A stretch of 64,000 nt of DNA from Burkholderia savannae. Its GTDB lineage: Bacteria > Pseudomonadota > Gammaproteobacteria > Burkholderiales > Burkholderiaceae. Location of the stretch: assembly GCF_001524445.2 (NCBI RefSeq), contig NZ_CP013417.1:248001-312000 (forward strand). Direction: 5' to 3'. A program made the translations under genes and the position numbers. Position 1 is the first letter of the stretch. Each line of letters begins with the position of its first letter. The notes beneath the pieces were generated by a model. It was not told where the DNA came from, made no database searches, and saw nothing but the letters and a program-made list of their open reading frames with translations. This document shows positions 18,348 through 26,170 of this stretch, one piece after another.

Positions 18348-21300
18348 TGCGCCCCCTGTGCGTTCGATGCGGAAGCCGCCGCGACGGCGGCCTGCGGCGC
18401 CGCGGCCACGACGCCCGGGCCCGGCTGCGCGGCCGCGTTGGGCGCGCCGCCCGCGCTCGCGTCGGCGACCGACGACGGCAGGCGCAGGCCGCGCAGGCTC
18501 TGCTGCTGCGGCTGGTCGCCGCCGCCGCCCGTCGGCTGCGACGTGCTGATGATGCGCATCGTCACCGACACGCTGACGTTGCCTTGCGTCCACGTCAGAT
18601 CGAACGTGCCGTCCGGGCGGCGCTTGCGCTGCGCCGAGTTGATCAGCTTCTCGAGGCCGTAGCGGCCCGGCTCGTTGACGAGCTGCACCGTGCGGCCGTC
18701 GAACGTCGTCGCGGACAGCGTCGCGCCGGGCGAGCCCTGCGGGTTCGGCCACACGAAGTTCGTCCATTGCGGCGGCGTGTTGCGGTAGCGCAGCTGCTGG
18801 CCGTCGATCGCGATCGTGTACTCGGTCGTGCCGCTGCTCGGCTGCGGCAACACCTGGAACACGGTCTGCGGCTCGGACGACGCGGCGGCGCTTGTTGCCG
18901 CGCCGCCCGCGAGCGGTGCGACCCAGCGCGCGAAGCCGTTCGTGAAGTCCGGCGTGAGCGCGAGGCCCATGTCGCCCCAGGTGCGCGCGGACAGCGTGTC
19001 GCCGCGGCGCACCGCGAGCGGTCCGAGCGTCGTGCCGACGAACTTCGCGATCGAGCCGTCGGGGCCGAACACCTGCGCGATTTCGCTCGCGCCCGCCTCG
19101 ACCTTGGCGCCAGCGGCGAACGGATACTTGCTCGCGAGCGAGCCCTGGAACGGCTGGTAGACCTGCGCGTTCCACACCTTGTTCACCTCGACGCTCGCCG
19201 GCTGGATCACGACCGCGAACGCCTGCATCAGCGGGCGCACGAGCAGCGGGCGCAGCGACTTGCGTTGCGAATCGGTCAGGCCCGTCAGCATCTGCTCGTC
19301 GACGAACTTCAGCGAATCGGCGAGCTCCGAGCCGTTGCCGTCGAGCGTCTGCTGCATCAGCTGGCGCGCGCCGGGGCCGGGGTCGCCCTGGTTCTTGATC
19401 ACGTTGAAGCGCGTGCGGACCTTCGACAGCGTATCCATGTAGCCCTTGAGCATCGACGTGCCGTCGTGCGTGGCGACGATCCGGCCGAGCCCGACGAACT
19501 CCTGGCCGATCGGGCCCATCGGCGCGTCGGCGGGATTGCCGTTGATGTCGACGTTCGCCGCGATCTGCCCGCCCGGTTGACGCGTGAACCACTGCTTGAC
19601 CCAGTTCACGACGCCCGTCTGCGCCTTCTTGATCGTCGCGTTCGCGAGCGACGGGTTGTCCCACGACGTCTGGTCGTACGCGGTCTCGAGCACCTTGCGG
19701 ATCGGCGAATCCTGCGGGTCGCCGAGCTTGTTCATCGCGTCCACCGCCTGCGTGAAGTTGCCGAAGCCCTGCACCGCGATGCCCTGCATGAACTTCTGCC
19801 AGTGCTGCGCGTACTCGGTCTTGTACATCGCCACGAGCGTCTTCTGAATCTGCTCGGGGCTGCCCTCGAGCGTGAGGTCGTCGGCCGTCGCGGTGTTCAG
19901 CACCCAGTCCTTCGCTTGCAGTTCCTTCGTCGCGGCGTCGCGGATCGCGGGCTGCACGTACTGGAACCACGCCTCGCGCGTGAACGTGCCGGGAATCGCG
20001 TAGCTGCCCGCGACGAGGCCCGTGTTGCCTTCGCCGACGATGCGCGCGATCGTCATCGGCGCGAAGCGGGTCGACGCGCGCGCCTTGATCTCTTCATACA
20101 CGCGCTGGCGGGCCGGCATGCCGCGCACGACGCGGCGCAGGTTCTCGCGGGTCTGGTCGACGAGCGCGAGGTTCGCCTCGATCATCGGCCAGTCGTTGTC
20201 GGACACGCGCGACAGGTAGAACGTGATCATCCGCTCCGCGCTCTTGATCATCTCGTCGCGCGGCATGTTGCCGCGATTCGTCTCGAGCCAGCCGCGCCAG
20301 AAGCGCGCGACCTGGTCGGTCAGGTGCGCCTGCTCGACGTGCCGCTTGTCGGACAGCATCAGGTAGGTCTTCAGCGCGTTGTATGCGTCCTCGACGTTGG
20401 TCGGCGACGCGTCGTTGTAGAGCCCGCCTTGCTGCCGATTCTGCGCGACGGCGGAGGAGGGCGCCGCGCCCGGCGCGGCGGCGTTCGCCGACACCGCCAT
20501 CGGGCCCGCCGGTGCCGCCCCCGCTCCCGCCTGAACGGCGCCGGATTCCGGCGCGCGCGTCATCGGCGCGAGCTGGTCCGGATGCGTATTCACGTCCTTC
20601 AGGAACGATGCGAGGTTGTCCGACACCGGGTTCAGCAGGATTTGCCGCACGCCGTTGTAGTACTCGGTCAGCAGGTGTTGCTCGAGCCGGTCGCCCTGAT
20701 ACAGGCCGAGCGATACGGACAATGGCTTGTCGCGGCGGAACTGCTCGAGCTGCTCGATCCGGTCTTCGAGAATGTCCATCGCCTGAAGGCGCGATTGCAG
20801 ATCGTTGCGGTTCTGCTGCAAGCGGGTCACGTTGTCGAGATCGGCCTGCACGTTCGACACGAGCTGCTGGTTGCCGATCGTCGACCACGTCCAGCCGCCG
20901 AGCGCGAGCGCGAGCGCCGCGACGAAGCCGAAGAACGTCGCGTAGCGCATGCGCGTCTTCGTCGGGCTCGCGAATTGGCGCACCGTCTGGCGGTCCGCGA
21001 AGATCACCTTCGAGAACAGATCGCGCAGGAAGAAGCCGTTCTTCGAGAACGCGCTGTGCGGCTTCGGCAGGCTTTGCGCATCGAGGCCGAAGCGATTCGC
21101 GATCCGCTGCGCGGCGGCGCTGTTCGTTTCGCCTTCCTGCAACGCGCTCGTGAAGTAGAAGCCGCGGAAGATCGGCTTGTACTGGAACGGATTGTCCTCG
21201 AACAGCGTCGCGAGGAACGAGCGCAGCGCGGGCTTGATCGTCGAGAATTCGAGCGGGAAGCTCAGTTGGCCGGGCGAAAGCTTGTTGCCGCGGCTGAGCG

Positions 21301-22267
21301 ACAGTTGCGCGACGCTGATCTCCTTGAGCCCTTCGTACAGTTCTTCGAAACGCTCGTCGAACAGCGCGACCACGTCGCGCTTCTCGTCGGGCTCGTACGG
21401 CAGGGTCGCGCCCCACACGCGGTCGTATTCCTGGCGGTCGCTGCTGCTGAAGAATTCGGTGAAGCCCGTGATCAGATCGGCCTTCGTGAACATCACGTAG
21501 ACGGGCGCGAACACTTCGAGCTTCTCGGTGAGCTCCTGCACGCGCTGGCGCAGGTTCTTCGCGAGGTTGATCGCGAACTCGGGACGGTTGCCGGTCAGCT
21601 CGGCGATGCTCGCCGTCACGATGATCCCGTTGATCGGCGCCTTCGGACGATGGCGCTTCAGCAGATCGAGGAAACCGAGCCATTCGCTGCGGTCTTCCTC
21701 GTGCACCGAATAGCGGCCCGCTGTGTCGAGCAGAATGCCTTCCGTCGTGAAGAACCAGTCGCAGTTGCGCGTGCCGCCGATCCCGTGGATCACCGCGCTG
21801 TTCTTGTCCGCGAACGGAAACTGCAGCCCCGAATTGATGACGGCGCTGCTCTTGCCGGCGGCCGGATTGCCGATCACGATGTACCACGGCAGCTCGTACA
21901 GCGCCGAGCCGCCCGACACCTGGCCGATCTTCGACGTCTTGATCGTCTTCACCGTGTCGGAGAGGCGCAGGCGCAGCACGTCGAGATCGGCCGGCTTCGA
22001 GGGCTCGGCCGCGGCGGCGGACACCTTGCCCGTTTCGGCCTGCTGCTCGAGGATGTCGCCGAGCTGGCGGTTCGCGCGGCGCACGCGCGAGCGGCGCCAG
22101 AGCTTCGTCGCGAGCCACAGCGCGAGCGCGGCGGCGAACGCGGCGGCCGCCCACACGAAGCCGGTCTGTAGCGCATCGGCCGCGATGAACAGAACCGCCG
22201 CGAGCGCGGCGAAGCCGACGATCGTGAGCGTGCGAGGGTGAGTCAACACGTTGAGGAAGCGTTGCAT
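18344..22267 (-). CDS. tssM: T6SS inner-membrane protein TssM (IcmF)
   Basis: TssM is the large inner-membrane protein that spans the periplasm and joins TssL to TssJ. The 1307-residue product shows two N-terminal transmembrane helices (about residues 14-32 and 37-53), a cytoplasmic NTPase-like domain with a Walker A motif GNPAAGKSS at about 133-141, and a third helix near 440-462 (ATFFGFVAALALALGGWTW). The long remainder is the periplasmic domain. The intact Walker A separates it from TssM proteins that have lost nucleotide binding. It leads a minus-strand operon with tagF and the OmpA-like gene. A long open frame on the opposite strand is a GC artefact. Confidence 0.97.
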   Translation of the reverse strand: MQRFLNVLTHPRTLTIVGFAALAAVLFIAADALQTGFVWAAAAFAAALALWLATKLWRRSRVRRANRQLGDILEQQAETGKVSAAAAEPSKPADLDVLRLRLSDTVKTIKTSKIGQVSGGSALYELPWYIVIGNPAAGKSSAVINSGLQFPFADKNSAVIHGIGGTRNCDWFFTTEGILLDTAGRYSVHEEDRSEWLGFLDLLKRHRPKAPINGIIVTASIAELTGNRPEFAINLAKNLRQRVQELTEKLEVFAPVYVMFTKADLITGFTEFFSSSDRQEYDRVWGATLPYEPDEKRDVVALFDERFEELYEGLKEISVAQLSLSRGNKLSPGQLSFPLEFSTIKPALRSFLATLFEDNPFQYKPIFRGFYFTSALQEGETNSAAAQRIANRFGLDAQSLPKPHSAFSKNGFFLRDLFSKVIFADRQTVRQFASPTKTRMRYATFFGFVAALALALGGWTWSTIGNQQLVSNVQADLDNVTRLQQNRNDLQSRLQAMDILEDRIEQLEQFRRDKPLSVSLGLYQGDRLEQHLLTEYYNGVRQILLNPVSDNLASFLKDVNTHPDQLAPMTRAPESGAVQAGAGAAPAGPMAVSANAAAPGAAPSSAVAQNRQQGGLYNDASPTNVEDAYNALKTYLMLSDKRHVEQAHLTDQVARFWRGWLETNRGNMPRDEMIKSAERMITFYLSRVSDNDWPMIEANLALVDQTRENLRRVVRGMPARQRVYEEIKARASTRFAPMTIARIVGEGNTGLVAGSYAIPGTFTREAWFQYVQPAIRDAATKELQAKDWVLNTATADDLTLEGSPEQIQKTLVAMYKTEYAQHWQKFMQGIAVQGFGNFTQAVDAMNKLGDPQDSPIRKVLETAYDQTSWDNPSLANATIKKAQTGVVNWVKQWFTRQPGGQIAANVDINGNPADAPMGPIGQEFVGLGRIVATHDGTSMLKGYMDTLSKVRTRFNVIKNQGDPGPGARQLMQQTLDGNGSELADSLKFVDEQMLTGLTDSQRKSLRPLLVRPLMQAFAVVIQPASVEVNKVWNAQVYQPFQGSLASKYPFAAGAKVEAGASEIAQVFGPDGSIAKFVGTTLGPLAVRRGDTLSARTWGDMGLALTPDFTNGFARWVAPLAGGAATSAAASSEPQTVFQVLPQPSSGTTEYTIAIDGQQLRYRNTPPQWTNFVWPNPQGSPGATLSATTFDGRTVQLVNEPGRYGLEKLINSAQRKRRPDGTFDLTWTQGNVSVSVTMRIISTSQPTGGGGDQPQQQSLRGLRLPSSVADASAGGAPNAAAQPGPGVVAAAPQAAVAAASASNAQGAQ

Positions 22268-22564
22268 AGGACGTTCAGGTTCCGGTGCGATTCAGATTCA
22301 ATAAGGCGAATTAGGCGACGACGCGGTCCGCGTGCGCGCGCGGTGGGCGCATGCCGCGGCGACAAGCGTGACGGCTTCGAGTGACGTCACGTTGTCGCGA
22401 ATGCATGTGGGGAGAGGAAAGGCCGCCGCAGCGAGGCCGGCGACGGCGCGTTCGTGCGCGGTGCGATCGTCGGCCGGCGCGCGCCGATCGAATGAATGCA
22501 GGATTGTGTTCCTGTCGCGATGTTCGGTTGCCCCATGCCGCCCTCATTATTTCCTGCTCGTCCT

Positions 22565-23530
22565 TTATCGAGCGGACGAGCGCCCGAGCTTGAAGCCGGG
22601 CTTATGGTATTCGACGTGTCCGAGGTCCATCATTTTCCATCGGCCACCCCAGGTCAAGCCAACCTCTTCGGCGACTTGTCCGTACAACTGATAGCCTCGC
22701 ATGGCCCACGGATCTTTTTCCGAGATGACGAGCTTGCCGTCGCGCAGGAACGCGTTGTCGGCCGCCAGACCGTATTGGTGATAACTCTGGAACGCCGCCG
22801 CATTGGTGACGTTGCCGCCCATTTGCGCCAATCGGTTTTGCCGCTCGGGGCTGCGATAGCCTTCGAGCAGCGCCATTTCATAGCCGTATCGCTCGTGCAT
22901 GATCTTGTAGGCGAGCAACAGGCGCGTTCTGAAATCGGTATCGAGCAAATTCCAATCGCGGCTTGCGTCCTTCAGCGCGGGCCGGACCTGCTCGACCTCG
23001 CGAGTGGCGAAGACTTCGGGCGGCAGCGGCAACGGCGGAACGAGCTGCTCGCCTTTTAAAAGCGCGGCAATTTTCTCGTCCGGCGCGCGTAAAGTGTCGT
23101 CGTATTGGAATAGTTGCCGACCGCGTAACGCGATAGCAATCAATGGAGGCGTCGCAAGAATACCTGTCGTGGTCGCAATCAGCAAGCGCCGCCGCACTAG
23201 TAAATTTTGCATGCCGCTTAAAGTCGAGCGCGACATTTTTGCCGATTGCTCGAGACGCGCGCGTGCACGGGCGGCGCGATCGGATGCGCGCCGGCTGATT
23301 CGGCCGTGGAATTGGGCGACCGAATCGAATACCGTTGCGCGCACTGCCGGTAATAACAGCAGCGCAGCGGCGAGGACGGCGACGGCGAAATATGCGACTA
23401 GAACGACGGCAATCAAAGAAAACCCCGGAATATGGAATCGATTGTAATTTGCAATGCTTGATCTTAGAATCAGGCCTGCTTCCGCGAAGGCCGGGACAAT
23501 ATTATTGCGGCGAATTAAACCAGGATTCAA
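22565..23530 (-). CDS. tagX: M15-family peptidoglycan peptidase, TagX-like
   Basis: A membrane-anchored VanY/DacY-type (M15) peptidase. Proteins of this kind are coded in several T6SS clusters; in Acinetobacter TagX is an L,D-endopeptidase that opens the cell wall for assembly of the apparatus. Up to 321 residues are read, with a transmembrane helix near residues 38-62 and a C-terminal M15 domain. The zinc and catalytic residues are visible in SYHQYGLAADNAF and in LGHVEYHKPGF. The start is uncertain: there is no ATG before the helix, and only a TTG at 23530 or rarer codons are available. It lies 297 bases beyond the start of tssM and is divergent from the next gene. Confidence 0.82.
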   Translation of the reverse strand: MNPGLIRRNNIVPAFAEAGLILRSSIANYNRFHIPGFSLIAVVLVAYFAVAVLAAALLLLPAVRATVFDSVAQFHGRISRRASDRAARARARLEQSAKMSRSTLSGMQNLLVRRRLLIATTTGILATPPLIAIALRGRQLFQYDDTLRAPDEKIAALLKGEQLVPPLPLPPEVFATREVEQVRPALKDASRDWNLLDTDFRTRLLLAYKIMHERYGYEMALLEGYRSPERQNRLAQMGGNVTNAAAFQSYHQYGLAADNAFLRDGKLVISEKDPWAMRGYQLYGQVAEEVGLTWGGRWKMMDLGHVEYHKPGFKLGRSSAR

Positions 23531-23541
23531 CGAGACACTGA

Positions 23542-24519
23542 ATGAGCGCGCCGGACGATTCGAATTCGAAAGCCCCGCCTAGCCTGCTTTCCTCCGATGC
23601 CGGCAAAGAAAGCGGTGCGAACAACTCGCGTATTCTCGCGAATCTTGAAGGTCGCGTCTCCCCCCAGCCCGAAAACGCATCGCGTTCGCGCAAAGGCCCG
23701 ATCGCGCTCGTCGCGCTCGCAGTCGTCGCCGTAGCCGGGTGGGGTGCATGGCGATTGCAGCAGTCTTCCACTGAACAAGGCGAAGTCGCGGCCGCCGCGT
23801 CGGCGCCCGTGGCGGCGGCCGCGCCAGCGAGCCATGCTGCGACCGCGAGCGTGGCGCAGATCGCGCAGGCATCGGCGCCGCAGCCCGCGACGATCGTCAA
23901 CGACGACAGCGTCGCGAACGACGTGAAGCCGGCCGCGTCGGCGGCGGGCGAGAGCCGTTTGTCGCGCGCGCTCGCGAACGGCGCATCCGACGTGTCGGCG
24001 ACCGAGGCTGCCGCAGGAGCGGCCACGGCCGCTGCCGCGATTGCGGCGGTGAAGCCGGCGAAGAGCGCCGAGAAGAGCACGCTGAAGAGCAGCACTGCGA
24101 AGCAAGATGCGGCGCACGCGAAGGCGGAGGCCGCGGCGCGCAAGCGTCGCGAGAAAGCGCAGGCCGTCGAAGCCGCGCAGGCGAAGAAGCCGCGACGCGA
24201 GGCCGTCGCGAAGAAAAGCGGGAAGAACGGGAAGGACGATCCGGATGCCGATCTGCTCGCCGCGCTCGTCGCGCGAACGAAGCCGGCCGATTCGGCGAAG
24301 CCGGCCGCCGACGCGGCGAAATCGAGCGCGAATGCGGCGACGAAAACGGTAGCGGCGGCGACGTCCGCATCGGCCGATGCGTCGCTCGCCGCGCGCGTGA
24401 AAGCGTGCGGCGAGCGCGGTTTCTTCGAGGATCAGCTTTGCCGCTGGCGCGTGTGCGAGAACCACTGGGGCAAGGACCCGGCGTGCCCGACCTCCGCGAC
24501 GCAGAACCGTCAACCGTGA
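23542..24519 (+). CDS. T6SS-associated membrane protein with four-cysteine tail (TagY-like)
   Basis: A 325-residue protein conserved next to tagX in Burkholderia T6SS-1 clusters, where it has been named TagY; I infer the identity from position and architecture. It has a short cytoplasmic N-terminus, one transmembrane helix (about residues 52-71, IALVALAVVAVAGWGAW), a long Ala/Lys-rich low-complexity region of some 200 residues that is probably extended in the periplasm, and a compact C-terminal segment. That segment holds cysteines at 289, 300, 305 and 315 with the core CRWRVCENHWGKDPAC, which suggests two disulfides or a metal site. The ATG is 11 bases from the tagX start. The function is unknown. 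Confidence 0.72.
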   Translation: MSAPDDSNSKAPPSLLSSDAGKESGANNSRILANLEGRVSPQPENASRSRKGPIALVALAVVAVAGWGAWRLQQSSTEQGEVAAAASAPVAAAAPASHAATASVAQIAQASAPQPATIVNDDSVANDVKPAASAAGESRLSRALANGASDVSATEAAAGAATAAAAIAAVKPAKSAEKSTLKSSTAKQDAAHAKAEAAARKRREKAQAVEAAQAKKPRREAVAKKSGKNGKDDPDADLLAALVARTKPADSAKPAADAAKSSANAATKTVAAATSASADASLAARVKACGERGFFEDQLCRWRVCENHWGKDPACPTSATQNRQP

Positions 24520-24565
24520 TGCGCGCGTGACGTCCGGCGTGCTCGCGGCGACACGCATGTAATGT

Positions 24566-24600
24566 GCCGCGCGTCAGCCCGGAGCCCTGCGGCGGTTTTT
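24566..24600 (+). terminator. Weak terminator after the TagY-like gene
   Basis: GCCGC at 24566-24570 pairs with GCGGC at 24589-24593, followed by GGTTTTT. The short stem makes this only a moderate candidate. Confidence 0.4.
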
Positions 24601-24721
24601 CAATCTTTCGTTTTTCAAGATCGATGCCGAATCGCGGCGCGCGTCGTCGCGCTAGGCGATTCGTTCGGCAATCGTTTCGCCATCCTGATCATGCATGCGG
24701 CGGCATCGCGGCCGCGTTCGT

Positions 24722-26170
24722 TCAATGCGCGGACCACAAGCCGATGCTGCCGAGGCTCGCCGCGAGCTTGAGCCGCGCGGTGCGCCATTTCGATAGCGCC
24801 TGCACGCGCTGCTTCTGCGCGTCGGCGAGCGCTGTCTGCGCATTGAGCAGCTCCGTGAACGTGCCGACGCCCGCCTTGTAGCGGCCTCGCGCGATGTCGA
24901 GCGAGTGCTGCGCGTCGCCGAGCAGGTCCTTCGAGTTATCGAGATTCGCGGTGTCGGTCTGCAGGCTCTGATAGCTCTTCCACACGTCGAGCGATACGTT
25001 CAGCTCAGTGTTCTGCACGTCGGCTTCCTGCGCGTCGGCCTGTGCCTGGGCTGCCTCGACGCGGTAGCCGGACGCGAAACCCTCGAAGAGCGGGATCGTC
25101 ACCTGCACGCCGATCATGCTGCCGTGACTTCCGGTGGTCTGGATACCGAACTGCTGCTGATATGAAGGACTGTTGCGACTGAGGCTGCCGGTCAACGAGA
25201 TGGTCGGGCGGCCCTGCGCGCGCGCCGCGTCGACGTTCGCGCGCGCCGCGTCGAGCTTCGCGCGCGCGGCGACCAGCTTCGGGTGCTGCCGCTTCGCTTC
25301 GTCGATCAACTGCGCGACGCCTTCCGCGAATTCGTTGCGATTGACGGCCACCTCGGCGGGCGCGATTTGCAGCGGCGTGTTCGCGTCGAGCCCCATTGCA
25401 ACGGCGAGCGTGCCTGTTGCGTTCTGCACGTCGCCTTCGGCGCTCACGCGATCGAGCACCGCGCGGCGGTAGCTCGTCTGCGCCTGCAACTGGTCGCTCA
25501 GCGTGCCCGCGCCGGCGTCGTGCTTCGCTTTGGATTCGGTGAGACTGTCCTGCGCCGCGCGTTCGATCGTGCGCGCCGCATCGACCGACGCCTGCGCGTC
25601 GCGCAGGGTGTAATACGCTTGCGCGGCGTTGAAGAGGATCGTCTGCAGCGTGTCGTCCTGCGTTGCATTGGCGGCGGCGAGCAGCTCGCGTGCTTGCCGC
25701 AGCGCCGCGCTGCGCTTGCCGAAATCGAACAGCACCCAGCTCAGGTTCAGCGCGCCGTAGCGGCTCGTTTGGGTTTGCCTTTGCGTATCGCTCGCGGTGA
25801 TGGAGCCGAAATTCGCTTCATAAGTCGTCGATTGCCAGTTGCGCTGAACGCCGGCCGTTGCGTTCAGTGCCGGCAAATACGCGGCTTCCTTAACGCCGAC
25901 CTGCGCGGCCTGCGCGCGCGCGTTCGCCCATGCCTGGCGCGCCTGCGGATTCGCGCAGATCGCCTGGAGCATCGCGTCTTCGAGTTCGATCGGACGGTTC
26001 GCCAGCTCGGGCTGGCACGTGGCGTTCTTCAGCATCGGCGCGGCGGGCGACGCCGACACGTTCTTTCGGGTTCCATAGATATCGAGCCACTGCGCGTGCG
26101 CCGCGTGCGACGCGAAGAGCGCGAATACGCCGGCCGTGACGAGGGTGCGTGCGGATTTCATCGCGATCAT
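24722..26170 (-). CDS. TolC-family outer-membrane channel of the microcin-type exporter
   Basis: Outer-membrane efflux protein that would form the exit duct of a type I secretion system. The 482-residue product has a signal peptide ending at AHAAHA (about residue 26) and two OEP repeats of roughly 190 residues, with coiled-coil segments rich in Ala and Gln (AQAQADAQEADVQNTELNV; TFTELLNAQTALADAQKQR). The ATG at 26170 overlaps the stop of the ABC exporter gene as ATGA, so the two are coupled; an ATG at 26161 is the alternative start. It is the last gene of the minus-strand cluster with the ABC transporter, HlyD-type adaptor and two small double-glycine peptide genes. A dedicated TolC beside the exporter suggests a self-contained secretion unit. 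Confidence 0.9.
   Translation of the reverse strand: MIAMKSARTLVTAGVFALFASHAAHAQWLDIYGTRKNVSASPAAPMLKNATCQPELANRPIELEDAMLQAICANPQARQAWANARAQAAQVGVKEAAYLPALNATAGVQRNWQSTTYEANFGSITASDTQRQTQTSRYGALNLSWVLFDFGKRSAALRQARELLAAANATQDDTLQTILFNAAQAYYTLRDAQASVDAARTIERAAQDSLTESKAKHDAGAGTLSDQLQAQTSYRRAVLDRVSAEGDVQNATGTLAVAMGLDANTPLQIAPAEVAVNRNEFAEGVAQLIDEAKRQHPKLVAARAKLDAARANVDAARAQGRPTISLTGSLSRNSPSYQQQFGIQTTGSHGSMIGVQVTIPLFEGFASGYRVEAAQAQADAQEADVQNTELNVSLDVWKSYQSLQTDTANLDNSKDLLGDAQHSLDIARGRYKAGVGTFTELLNAQTALADAQKQRVQALSKWRTARLKLAASLGSIGLWSAH

Noticed and set aside
18347..22171. Open frame of over 1200 codons on the plus strand opposite tssM
   Set aside because: Arg/Glu/Leu/Val-rich mirror of a GC-rich gene; no family, no ribosome-binding site, and tssM on the other strand is certain.
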